Position numbers and translations under genes: made by a program. Shown here one piece after another: positions 22,241-32,699 of a stretch of DNA of 64,000 nt. Each line of letters starts with the position of its first letter. Positions within the stretch are counted from its first letter, which is position 1. The notes beneath the pieces were generated by a model. The model was not told the DNA's origin. It was given only the letters and a program-made list of their open reading frames with translations, and ran no database searches. Source of the DNA: Siphonodentalium dalli (Eukaryota > Mollusca > Scaphopoda > Gadilida > Siphonodentaliidae); the NCBI GenBank assembly GCA_032622095.1, contig CP136061.1:200998244-201062243 (forward strand), read 5' to 3'.

Positions 22241-22914
22241 ATACTATAGTTAACAATTTTCAGGAGACATTTCTCTCCATCATGAATCAAACAATCCCAC
22301 AGTCAAAAGTGACAATACGCCCAAAAGACAAAATTACCGAATACCTACAAAATCTTCTAACACCTAGATCATATTAAGTCTCTGGATATAACTTGAGAAA
22401 ACCGGGAAAATTATATTCTTACTTCTGTAACACCGAGCATTTAAAAAAATCATTCTTACCCGCTACTTTAAAATCGTGGAATGACATACCCACAACAATA
22501 ACAGATGCCGAATCTATCGCAGACTTCAAATTGTATCTCGAATTAATAGATCCTACAGTAAAACCACCATCATACTTCTATACAGGTCGTAGAACGCTTA
22601 ATGTCGCCCATGCCAAATTGCGTAACAAATTCAGCAGCCTACGTTCCGATATGTTCCAAAATTATATCTCTGACAGCCCCCAATGCCATTGTGGAAATCC
22701 ATGCGAAGATACTTACCACTACCTCTGGGCGTGTCCCCTATATCACACCGAACGAATGGAAATGTGTCAAAAATTATACCAAGAAGGACTGAAAAGTACA
22801 CATATCAATGATTTACTTCTCGGAATTCCCGATATCTCAAATAGAAGAAACAAAATTCTCTTCAAAATAGTCCATCGATATATAACAGCGACTAAACGAT
22901 TCGAAGTCGGATAA
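22241..22914 (+). pseudogene. LINE ORF C-terminal part joined by deletion of the reverse transcriptase
   Basis: After IRPKDK, where an RT domain should begin, the sequence jumps (~22,330) to ITEYLQNLLTPRSY, a stop, and then the usual C-terminus of this LINE type: YNLRKPGKLYSYF, SFLPATLKSWNDIP, and a zinc-knuckle CHCGNPCEDTYHYLWACPLY. The C-terminal frame 22393-22914 is open for 173 codons. The missing segment would be roughly 500 residues, so the element cannot move by itself. Confidence 0.65.
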
Positions 22915-23126
22915 TCAAACGCATTTCAGAATAGCCACAAAAAGCAAATTAGTCACAAATCGGTTTTAGCACCTCCCACCCCAAACCCCGAACCCACTCA
23001 TTTGTAAATGTAAATATGTTTAACCTATATATGATTTTGAATCTCTCCTTCAACATTTTGTATGAATAATATTATTGTAAACAGGGAGAGGGGCAAAGTA
23101 AGTTTTGTAACTTGTCCCCAATGACG

Positions 23127-23806
23127 TGGCAGAGGATTATGCAGCTAATCCCGTATGTCATGGTCGCGGCCTTAGATAGACTGCGCATTGTGACACCTTC
23201 AGCTGGACTCTAACCCAGGCTAAAGGGGGCATTGTGCGTCTATCCTTGGAGTACCGGATTGCTCCAGCCGTTCCCTCTGCTGGCGGTACCTCTGGGAACA
23301 GAAACCGAAGAAGAGGCGGGAGACGAAGACCCCCTCCAGGAAGAGAAGGGACGCCGAAAGAAAAGCCAAGTGGAGACAGGGGCGAGCTGAGAGACGTCCA
23401 GCTTGGCTGCGGAATCTGGCGTCGACGACACCACACCACCTAGCAGGGACTCCGTTGATCTGCCGGGGATCCCAGCTGTCGTCATCGAGGCGAGCGGAGA
23501 CAGGGACGCGGACACCACCCCGATGTTCCTGCCGCCAGCTTCGTTGTGGAGATGGACACTCTACCACCTCGGACACCGGAATTCGATCAGTCCCGGTGTC
23601 CCCCATCTCCACGGACAGCAGCAACAACAGCGCCAGCAACACCCGCACCATTGAAGAAATGTTGGTTGATGCGAGGGCGATGCAGGCGGAAGTAAAAGCG
23701 AGAAACGAAGAGCTACTAGAAGAGCTGGAGCTTCCCACAACAACAGCAACCGAAGAAATTCAACCAAGAAGGAAAAAGAAGCCAAAACAAAAACATTATG
23801 TCTAGA
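23127..23806 (+). pseudogene. Degenerate ORF1-like repeat, copy 2
   Basis: Diverged copy of the repeat at 19,505-20,400. In pieces it reads LPGIPAVVIEASGDRDADTT and ends NTRTIEEMLVDARAMQAEVK...ELLEELELP, then a basic tail RRKKKPKQKHYV before a TAG at 23,803. The helical acidic/basic end resembles a coiled coil with a nucleic-acid-binding tail. Frameshifts break the upstream part. Confidence 0.4.
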
Positions 23807-24585
23807 TCATTTTGTTTTCATTATCATTGTTATAACACCCAAAATCATCCATAAGTGGGTTGTATGGGAGGGGTCCGCCCCTTCCAAATCCTCCCTGGGC
23901 CCAGTCCCAAAACTCCCAATAAAAATTGGTAGCCGTGCTCCAAGAAGAATCCGAACACTCTGATCAAGACACGACCTCCCGCTCCACCTCAGCAGTAATA
24001 TCGATTGAAAACAAGAAAAAATAAGTCAAAGAAAAAAACATGGCTCATTTCCACAAATCTCGGGGCGTGGCATAATACGCCCGTTTCTGGAGTGGGGCAT
24101 GTAGACAGAACCCATATTTGAACTTGATCTGTTTACCAAATTTGGTTCAGTTCACTCGATTCAATCTAAAGTTATCATCTGGAAATCGCATATCAGGTAA
24201 AATCTAAGTTGAAAAAGGGGCACAACTAAGGCAAAATCATGCAGACGAAACCCATATTCGAAATTGATCTGTATTTTGTGGTGGTAAACTTTTTTTTTTT
24301 TTTAATATTTTTTATTCGGGTCTAAACAAATAAATACAGACAGACATGTGAGGAATCAAGGACACAATACATGCACTTGGTTAAAAAAAAAGAAGAAAAA
24401 AAAAGAATTAAAATATTTTAAAGATATTGATATGAGTGGGATAAAATATAAAGTGTTTTGTCCTAGGCTGAAATAAACATGTTCAATTAATTTTATATGA
24501 TTGAGTATATATTAAATGGTATAAGATATTGATCAATTTAGACTCTGCACCGTTGATACTTTTGTGGGTTTTTCGTCTCTTATGT

Positions 24586-27500
24586 TTATGTTAAAAATAA
24601 TTCATTAATTATATTCCATCTCTCTAAAAAAAAGATATCTTTTTTTGTAGAATAGCCCTTTAATGGCACAATTTCAATTGTCTTATAAGTTTTTAACCAT
24701 TCTATAAAACCATGTGAATTAGGGTTAGTAGCTTTTATCTTACAAGAGTAGATATATCTCTTAAATAGAAGTATGGCAATTTCTATTATTCCTTCATTTG
24801 GATTTCCATCAGGTACACCAAATATAATGTTATTTTGTGACACTTCAAATTGCAGGTTACATTTATCTTTAATAGTCTGCTGAAATTCTAGTAATACAGA
24901 TTTTGTTACATGACATTCATAAAATAGATGTAGGCATGTTTCTTTTCCTGTGTGACAAAAAGAGCACATTTCTGTTTCCGATATTTTACATTTCATAAGT
25001 TTGGAGTTAGTATATAAAATATCATGATTTATTTTGAATTGAAAAGACAATAGACTAGTGTCATTTGTAATCCTACTTGCCATTTTATAAATTGATTTCC
25101 ATTCAGTGGGCATGAAAGTTTTCCCAAGTCTTTCCTGCCATTTTTTTTGGGACATTTCAGGAACTGTGATGACATGACTCAAAAAACTGGGGTAAAAGGT
25201 TCTGCATGCTTTCTCGCAAATTTTCAATTTCTCAACATTTTTTGATGTCACGGTGCAGAGTCTTAATTGATTTTCCTTTATACATGTTTTCCATGTTTTA
25301 GGTAAAGCTGCTAAAAGACCCTGGTAGGTGGTGAAAGGAATTTTGATGTCATAGTTTTGACAAAATGTGTTATAATCCAGAAAGGTGGAGGTGGCATCAA
25401 CAAGATCATTCACAAAATAAACATCTTTTCTAATCAAGCTTTTGTTGATGAACATTTTACCATTTATTATAATTTTTGGGTTGTAGAATATTGGTTCTGA
25501 TAAGATTTCTTCAGGGGTTGTGGTGACTTTCTCATCTAAGCTTGCCCAATCATTAAAGACATCTGTCCAAAAGGGATTGAGTTTTTTACAAACTATATTA
25601 ATACCTTCTTTGTGTAGATGCCATACTTTGTAACCCCCAAAGGGTTCTAAATCATCAATTAACAGAGTTTTCCAATTTGCTTCTGTGTGGACATCTAGAA
25701 GCTTTTTAATCCAAGTCATTTTCAATGATTTACAAAATGAGTTTAAATGAGGGAATTTCAAACCTCCGTCTTCTAAAGTATTAATCATTACGCTCCTTTT
25801 TATTTTGTCTGGTTTTCCAGACCAAAGAAATTTGAATAACATTGATTGTATTTTATCTGTTAATTCTCGAGATGGAGAAGGTAATACAGTGAGACACTGG
25901 GTTAGGATTGGTAATGCCAGAGTCTTAACGACTGTTGTCTTGCCATACAGACTGAGGTTTCTAAATGACCAATCATTTAGCAGATTTTCCATCTTCTTCA
26001 ATTTTGTCCTATAATTATTTTCTATATAACTATCATTAAATAGATCAAATTCAATTCCCAGGATAGTAACTGACTGACTATGGTTCCACAATATGTTTCT
26101 ATCCGTTGGGATTTCGTCACCACAACCCCGTTTTGCTCCAATCCATAATGCTTGTGTTTTGTCAAAATTAACCTTTAAACCTGAAATGTTAGCAAAGGCA
26201 TCAAATAAATTGAGTGCAGCGTTAAGAGTATATTGATCATCCTTTAGGAAGAGAGTTAGGTCATCAGCGTACTGAGTCAAAATATATTCGGAATTGTTTA
26301 TTTCTATGCCCTTTATATTGGGATTGAATTTAAGGCTGGCACTAAGGATTTCAACACAAAGAATAAAGATGTACGGTGACAGGGGGTCACCCTGTCGTAC
26401 CCCTCGAAAGATGTCTATTTTATTTGTTAAGTTACCATTATTTGTAACATAGCTGAAAATATTAGAGTAAAATGTTTTTACCCAACTTTTTATCGATGGG
26501 CCAAATTTTAAAAAGTCTAGGCATTTTTGGATAAATACCCATTCCAGCGAATCAAAAGCCTTTTCAAAGTCTAATATTGCCAATATAGCGGAAATGTTGT
26601 TTTTCTCACATTTGTCTATCAAATCAAAAACTAATCGAGTAGATTCACCGATATAACGACCGGACATAAAACCTAATTGGGAGTTAGATATCAGTTTTGG
26701 CAAATGTTTTTTTATTCTATTAGCTATTACTGAAGATGCTATTTTGAGGTCCACATTGAGAAGAGAGATTGGTCTCCAATTTTTTAGAAATTGTTTATTT
26801 TTATTGGACTTAGGAATACAAGTGATTATTCCACACCTCTGTGTAACCGACAGCTGTTCTTTGTTATATCCATAATTAATAGAATTGATCAGGAACTGAC
26901 CAAGGTCTTTCCAAAAATACTTGTAGAAGCTAGCAGTATAACCATCACTCCCAGGGGAGCGGTCATTTTTCATGCCTTTCAGTGCTGATGCACATTCTAG
27001 ATTAGATAATGGTACTTCAAGAGATTCTGATTCTTCCTCATCCAAGAAATTAAGAAAGGGGTTATTTACATCCCAAAAATTAGATGCCTCATTTTCATTG
27101 TTTTTACCCAATTTTGATTTGTAGAGATCTTTATAAAAAAAATCTTGTTCTAAAAGAATTTCTGAAAAGTCAGTAGTTTCTGATCCATCTGATTTAACAA
27201 TTTTTGGAATTAATTTTTCGGTGTAATGACGTTTCTCCAAGTTACAAAAATATTTGGTGGCCTTTTCACCTTCAATTTTCCATTTAGATTTTGTCCGCAG
27301 AATAATGCCTTTTATCTTTTTGTCTCTAATCAATTCCATTTCTGTTGTGAGTTTTTCCATTTCACCTACAACAGATAAGTCACCGTTGTCCAATTTTAAG
27401 TTTAATTCTTCAAGTTTTTTTTCTATATCGTTTTCTCTTTTGTCTCTTGATTTTTTTAATTTAGAGGAATAAGCAATTGTTTCCCCCCTTATAATAATTT

Positions 27501-28395
27501 TCAGAGTTTCCCAAAGTAGTTGGTCGTTTATAGAAAATGAAATTTCATCAGAATCTGCTAAATTTTCTATTGAATATTGTTGTATTGTGTTACTAATTGC
27601 AGTTTTGACAATATTTGTATACTCTGGGTCCTTTAATAGACTGTCATTGAATTTCCAGAATCCCCTTCCCCTAGGATGATCAATAAATTCAAAGTTCACA
27701 CTAATTGGATTGTGATCCGACTTATATCTTGTATGTATGTCACAGCATTTGATGAAAGGCTGCATATCTGAGGATACTAAAAAATAATCAAGACGAGCCA
27801 TTTTGTTTCCAGGCCCCTTCCAAGTATATCTTTTTTTGTCAGGATTTGTCAACCTCCACACATCATGCAAGTCTAGCTTTTGCATTGACTCCAAAATAAC
27901 TTCGTTTGATTTAACATTATTTTTGTGTTTATAGTTTGTTGTGTCAATGTTATAGTCTTGAGGCACATTCCAATCACCACCAAGCAGGGTCGTCACATTT
28001 TCTAATTTCTCAATTTTTGAGAAGATGCCCCTATAGAAATCTGGTTTATCATCATTCGGTCCATAAATAGCACACAAAGTTAGTCGACGGTTATTTATTG
28101 AAATATCCATGATTATGTAGTTTCCATCATTGTCAGTAAGAGTATTGTGAATTGTAAAGTCTATTGTGTTTCTGAATAATATGGCAACACCTCTACTTGA
28201 ACTTGAAAATGAATTAAAATAAGCTTGATAGCCCCATTCCGCTTTCCATTTCTGTTCTATAGTTTTTGTTGAATGGGTATCAACCAGTATTGATATATCA
28301 TATTTTTCTCTACATTTTTGAAAGAGATCTCTTCTTTTAACTTGATCAGATGACAGCCCACGGCAATTCAATGAGCAAATATTTAACTTAGCCAT
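24586..28395 (-). CDS. L1-like LINE ORF2: EEP endonuclease, reverse transcriptase, C-terminal zinc knuckle
   Basis: About 1269 residues without interruption. The start is the ATG at 28395 (MAKLNICSLNCRGL), in strong context (ATA-ATG-G); an upstream Met at 28422 is in frame but lies outside the conserved domain. The endonuclease has NCRGL, AIYGPN, GGDWN and SDHNP, but VDTHS where most relatives have an E-T-H motif, so the catalytic Glu appears to be Asp. The reverse transcriptase has NWRPISLLNVDLKIAS, GFMSGR, LDFEKAFDSLEW (motif A), RQGDPLSPYIF (B) and YADDLTLFL (C, catalytic). The C-terminus has CSFCHTGKETCLHLFYEC (CxxC...HxxxxC). YADD-type RT with 'PISLLN' places it in the L1/Tx1 group. It would nick target DNA and copy its RNA by target-primed reverse transcription. 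Confidence 0.9.
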   Translation of the reverse strand: MAKLNICSLNCRGLSSDQVKRRDLFQKCREKYDISILVDTHSTKTIEQKWKAEWGYQAYFNSFSSSSRGVAILFRNTIDFTIHNTLTDNDGNYIIMDISINNRRLTLCAIYGPNDDKPDFYRGIFSKIEKLENVTTLLGGDWNVPQDYNIDTTNYKHKNNVKSNEVILESMQKLDLHDVWRLTNPDKKRYTWKGPGNKMARLDYFLVSSDMQPFIKCCDIHTRYKSDHNPISVNFEFIDHPRGRGFWKFNDSLLKDPEYTNIVKTAISNTIQQYSIENLADSDEISFSINDQLLWETLKIIIRGETIAYSSKLKKSRDKRENDIEKKLEELNLKLDNGDLSVVGEMEKLTTEMELIRDKKIKGIILRTKSKWKIEGEKATKYFCNLEKRHYTEKLIPKIVKSDGSETTDFSEILLEQDFFYKDLYKSKLGKNNENEASNFWDVNNPFLNFLDEEESESLEVPLSNLECASALKGMKNDRSPGSDGYTASFYKYFWKDLGQFLINSINYGYNKEQLSVTQRCGIITCIPKSNKNKQFLKNWRPISLLNVDLKIASSVIANRIKKHLPKLISNSQLGFMSGRYIGESTRLVFDLIDKCEKNNISAILAILDFEKAFDSLEWVFIQKCLDFLKFGPSIKSWVKTFYSNIFSYVTNNGNLTNKIDIFRGVRQGDPLSPYIFILCVEILSASLKFNPNIKGIEINNSEYILTQYADDLTLFLKDDQYTLNAALNLFDAFANISGLKVNFDKTQALWIGAKRGCGDEIPTDRNILWNHSQSVTILGIEFDLFNDSYIENNYRTKLKKMENLLNDWSFRNLSLYGKTTVVKTLALPILTQCLTVLPSPSRELTDKIQSMLFKFLWSGKPDKIKRSVMINTLEDGGLKFPHLNSFCKSLKMTWIKKLLDVHTEANWKTLLIDDLEPFGGYKVWHLHKEGINIVCKKLNPFWTDVFNDWASLDEKVTTTPEEILSEPIFYNPKIIINGKMFINKSLIRKDVYFVNDLVDATSTFLDYNTFCQNYDIKIPFTTYQGLLAALPKTWKTCIKENQLRLCTVTSKNVEKLKICEKACRTFYPSFLSHVITVPEMSQKKWQERLGKTFMPTEWKSIYKMASRITNDTSLLSFQFKINHDILYTNSKLMKCKISETEMCSFCHTGKETCLHLFYECHVTKSVLLEFQQTIKDKCNLQFEVSQNNIIFGVPDGNPNEGIIEIAILLFKRYIYSCKIKATNPNSHGFIEWLKTYKTIEIVPLKGYSTKKDIFFLERWNIINELFLT

Positions 28396-28520
28396 TATCC
28401 TTGAATGCAAAATTTGAAACAAACCAGTGATCTACAGTGACCTCGCCCCAAACACATGACCGTACATACTTAAAAGTTGACCCTATTTTCTTAATAACAA
28501 TAACAATTGCTTTGGCAAAT

Positions 28521-31500
28521 AACGCTCCTGGCAAGGCCCACATGCTACACATGAGTAGCGCATGCAAGTATTGCATGTTGAGCTCCGACGGAAAAATATA
28601 TATGTATATTGATAACAAAGAATATTTACAAGTATCATTTTCTGATACATTTGTATTTGGTATACTTCCAATTAGTAAAATAGAGTTTACTCAGTCGTAT
28701 ATATAAATTACTGAAAGTCGCATACATAAATGTTTGAAAATCCAAACTCTTTTATATTTTGAATGTATTATAAACTGAAAGTATAAGTTTCACAGACTTG
28801 ACACAGTACACGACTTAAAATTCTAAATAGGGATTTTTTTTCATTTATTGATCTGACATAAACTTGCTCTAAACCAATTTATATAATCTGAAGTTCAAAA
28901 TTCCACATTTTCATGCAGCATACATTATAGAGTTATCTCTCTTCTGCTGATTTTATTTTGGTATATTTCCAGATGAGTAAAATAAAATTGGAAATACTCG
29001 AAGTCACATTCCACATTTTCAAACAATACACATTATAGAGTTATCTCTCTTCTGCTGGTTTCATTTTGGTATATTTCCAAATGAGTAAGATAGAATTGAA
29101 ATTACTCAAAATCAAATATGTAAATGTTTGAACTTCTAACTTTGACATACCGTATAACGCTCCTGGCAAGGCCACATGCTACACAAGAGGGAGACAACGA
29201 CTAGCTGCCTTATCTCACTCCATAGAGCATGCATGTATTGCATGTTGAGCTCAGACGGAAAAATATATATGTATATTGATAACGATGAATATTTGCAAGT
29301 ATCATTTTCTGATACATTTGTATTTGGTATATTTCCAATGAGTAAAATAGAATTTACTCAAAGTCGCATATATAAAATACTGAAAGTCACATATATAAAT
29401 GTTTGAAAATCTAAACTCTTTTATATTTTGAGTGTGTTATGAACTGTAAGTATGAGTTTCACAGACTTGACACAGTACATGACTTAAAATTGTAAATAAA
29501 GAATTTTTCTCATTTAATGATCTGACATAAACTTGCTCTAAACCAATTTAAATAATCTGAAGATCAAAATTCTACATTTTTATACAGTATACATTATAGA
29601 GTAATCTGCTGATTTCATTTTGGTATATTTCCAAATGAGTAGAATAAAATTGAAAATACTCGAAGTCACATTCCACATTCTCATACAATATACATTATAG
29701 AGTTATCTCTCTTCTGCTGGTTTCACTTTGGTATATTTCCAAATGAGTAAAATAGAATTGAAATTACTCAAAATCAATTATGTAAATGTTTGAACTTCTA
29801 ACTTTGACATACCGGTATAACGCCCCTGACAAGGCCCACATGCTATACAAGAGGGAGACAATGACTAGCTGCCCTATCTCACTCCATAGAGCATGCATGT
29901 ATTGCATGTTGAGCTCCGACGGAAAGATATATATGTATATTGATAACGAAGAATATTTGCAAGTATAATTTTCTGATACATTTGTATTTGGTATATTTCC
30001 AATGAGTAAAATAAAATTTACTCAAAGTCGCATATATAAAATACTGAAAGTCGCATATATAAATGTTTGAAAATCTAAACTCTTTTATATTTTGAGTGTA
30101 TTATGAACTGTAAGTATGAGTTTTACAGACTTGACACAGTACATGACTCAAAATTGTAAATAAAGAGTTTTTCTCATTTAATGATCTGACATAAACTTGC
30201 TCTAAACCAATTTAAATAATCAGAAGATCAAAATTCTACATTTTCATACAGTATACGTTATAGAGTTATCTGCTGATTTCATTTTGGTATATTTCCAAAT
30301 GAGTAGAATAAAATTGAAAATACTCGAAGTCACATTCCACATTTTCATACAATATACATTATAGAGTTCTCTCTCTTCTGCTGGTTTCACTTTGGTATAT
30401 TTCCAAATGAGTAAAATAGAATTGAAATTACTCAAAATCAAATATGTAAATGTTTGAACTTCTAACTTTGACATACCGGTATAACGCCCCTGGCAAGGCC
30501 CACATGCTACACAAGAGGGAGACAACGACTAGCTGCCTTATCTCACTCCATAGAGCATGCATGGATTGCATGTTGAGCTCCGACGGAAAGATATATATGT
30601 ATATTGATAACGATGAATATTTGCAAGTATCATTTTCTGATACATTTGTATTTGGTATATTTCCAATGAGTAAATTAAAATTTACTCAAAGTCGCATATA
30701 TAAAATACTGAAAGTCGCATATATAAATGTTTGAAAATCTAAACTCTTTTATATTTTGAGTGTATTATGAACTGTAAGTATGAGTTTCACAGACTTGACA
30801 CAGTACATGACTTAAAATTGTAAATAAAGAGTTTTTCTCATTTAATGATCTGACATAAACTTGCTCTAAACCAATTTAAATAATCTGAAGATCAAAATTC
30901 TACATTTTCATATAGTATACATTATAGAGTTATCTCTCTTCTGCTGGTTTCACTTTGGTATATTTCCAAATGAGTAAAATAGAATTGAAATTACTCAAAA
31001 TCAAATATGTAAATGTTTGAACTTCTAACTTTGACATACCGGTATAACGCCCCTGACAAGGCCCACATGCTATACAAGAGGGAGACAATGACTAGCTGCC
31101 CTATCTCACTCCATAGAGCATGCATGTATTGCATGTTGAGCTCCGACGGAAAGATATATATGTATATTGATAACGAAGAATATTTGCAAGTATAATTTTC
31201 TGATACATTTGTATTTGGTATATTTCCAATGAGTAAAATAAAATTTACTCAAAGTCGCATATATAAAATACTGAAAGTCGCATATATAAATGTTTGAAAA
31301 TCTAAACTCTTTTATATTTTGAGTGTATTATGAACTGTATTAAGTATGAGTTTTACAGACTTGACACAGTACATGACTCAAAATTGTAAATAAAGAGTTT
31401 TTCTCATTTAATGATCTGACATAAACTTGCTCTAAACCAATTTAAATAATCAGAAGATCAAAATTCTACATTTTCATACAGTATACGTTATAGAGTTATC

Positions 31501-31751
31501 TGCTGATTTCATTTTGGTATATTTCCAAATGAGTAGAATAAAATTGAAAATACTCTAAGTCACATTCCACATTTTCATACAATATACATTATAGAGTTCT
31601 CTCTCTTCTGCTGGTTTCACTTTGGTATATTTCCAAATGAGTAAAATAGAATTGAAATTACTCAAAATCAAATATGTAAATGTTTGAACTTCTAACTTTG
31701 ACATACCGGTATAACGTCCCTGGCAAGGCCCACATGCTACACAAGAGGGAG
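28521..31751 (-). promoter_or_regulatory. Tandem 5' UTR monomers of the LINE (five spacings of ~665 bp)
   Basis: The anchor aacgcccctggcaaggccca (with variants) occurs at 28521, 29156, 29819, 30483, 31046 and 31713, giving spacings of 635, 663, 664, 563 and 667 bp. Each monomer holds a ~100-bp subrepeat (ttggtatatttccaaatgag), normally twice; the 563-bp monomer has it once. The element begins inside a monomer at 31751. Repeated promoter monomers upstream of the ORF are known from mouse L1, and the placement here suggests the same role, which is an inference. Plus-strand frames of 60-94 codons recur in each monomer and are probably chance. Confidence 0.8.
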
Positions 31752-32082
31752 TTGTGGTGGTAAACTAATATACAAATTTAGTTCAGTTCACATTATTCAA
31801 TCTAAAGTTGTCATCCGGAAACCCCAAATCAGGTAAATTCTAAGTCGAAAAAGTGACATAACTAAGGCAAAATCATGCAGACGAAACCCATATTCGAACT
31901 TGATCTGTATTTTGGTGTGGTAAACTAACATGCCAAATTTGGTTCAGTTCACTCAATTCAATCGAAAGTTATCACCCGGAAACCAAAAGCGGACGGACGG
32001 ACGACGGACGGACGACGGACGGACAGCCGACGGACGAACAATCCATTTACATAATACGGCCGGTTTTTTTTTCAAACGGGCG

Positions 32083-32145
32083 TATAAAAAGGAGTCGATG
32101 ACTGCGCTGTTCTTCGAGTTCCTGTTTGTAAGGTTCTTCGATCCC
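32083..32145 (+). repeat. Recurrent TATA-bearing ~62-bp module, copy 1 of 5
   Basis: TATAAAAAGGAGTCGATGAC followed by tgcgctgttcttcgagtt and gtaaggttcttcgat. Other copies start at 45200, 45843, 56686 and 62668. It could be a promoter core or the 5' end of a small retroelement; the copies at 45843 and 62668 lie inside the Mutator-like elements. Confidence 0.55.
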
Positions 32146-32376
32146 GGTAGCTATATGCTATATTCTGCCACCTGCTCCTGAGCTTTCCGGATGATATCGT
32201 GTACCTCCGCTGCTGAGTGGGTGGGCCGCTACTGTTGTTGTTGCTGTTGTTGGTGGTGGTGGTGGAGAGAGATAGTGTTTGGGGGGGGCTAACCCCGGAA
32301 TTGTCGAAAGGGCCGAGTGGCCCTTTCCCTAACCCTCAATTTCTTCTTCTGTTTCCGTCGCTGGCATCCAGACGAG
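32146..32376. repeat. Repeat-derived flank with gttgttgtt tract and a short hairpin
   Basis: Contains a gtt/ggt simple tract at 32,230-32,265 and an aaagggccgagtggcccttt hairpin near 32,307. It ends at the tgggtcgtttgca breakpoint motif. No gene. Confidence 0.4.
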
Positions 32377-32699
32377 TGGGTCGTTTGCAAAAATATCTCG
32401 TTGTAACCTGAGTAATAGCCCTTAATTCTGAGTTATGGTCTTTAGTTCGTTATTTTCAGTGATTCTCGGTCGGTCAGATTCACTCTTATGGGGGTACCAG
32501 AGCCATTTTTGAAGCGGAACCCTTGTTCTTTGTTCCTGGAATAACAGACAGCGTGAAAGGTATAGTGCACCGCAGTTTGAATTAATGCTTCACAACATTT
32601 AATTACATGCAGTACATGGAAATAAATTCCGACTCAGAAGTAACGCACGGGGGAAATGACCGCAAGATTGTTGTCAAATCCTTCATCTCTCACAATTTG

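Larger units (their letters stand above)
21269..23115 (+). mobile_element. Internally deleted CR1-like LINE with 2A motif
   Basis: Spans the leader/2A/endonuclease frame, the deletion junction, the C-terminal zinc-knuckle part and a ~190-bp 3' UTR ending near the gggagaggggcaaag motif at 23,083-23,097. The true 5' end is unclear. It sits between two copies of the same ORF1-like repeat. Confidence 0.65.
24290..31751 (-). mobile_element. Full-length-like L1-type LINE with tandem 5' monomers, poly(A) tail and 15-bp TSD
   Basis: A minus-strand element. Its 3' end is a T-run on the plus strand (24290-24303), preceded in the element by a ~280-bp 3' UTR, an intact ORF2 and 3.2 kb of tandem monomers. 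The 15-bp sequence ttgtggtggtaaact occurs immediately on both sides (24276-24290 and 31752-31766). Uninterrupted versions of the target occur in related repeats at ~44,883-44,930 and ~56,370-56,400, proving the boundaries. The perfect TSD and open ORF2 indicate a young insertion. No ORF1 is visible. Confidence 0.88.
24071..32085 (+). mobile_element. Interspersed MITE-like repeat, split by the L1-like LINE
   Basis: Halves 24071-24290 and 31767-32085 are one repeat when the LINE is removed. It holds ~130-bp internal units (ttggttcagttcac..., taaagttatcatccgg, gcataatcatgcagacgaaa-like) and a gacggacggacg tract. Its ends are related by inversion (atacgcccgttt at 24,075; aaacgggcgtat at 32,074). 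Other copies lie at 44,780-45,205 and 56,270-56,697. Confidence 0.6.

Noticed and set aside
23220-23738. 172-codon minus frame with a Ser run
   Set aside because: Antisense to the GC-rich ORF1-like repeat; no domain.
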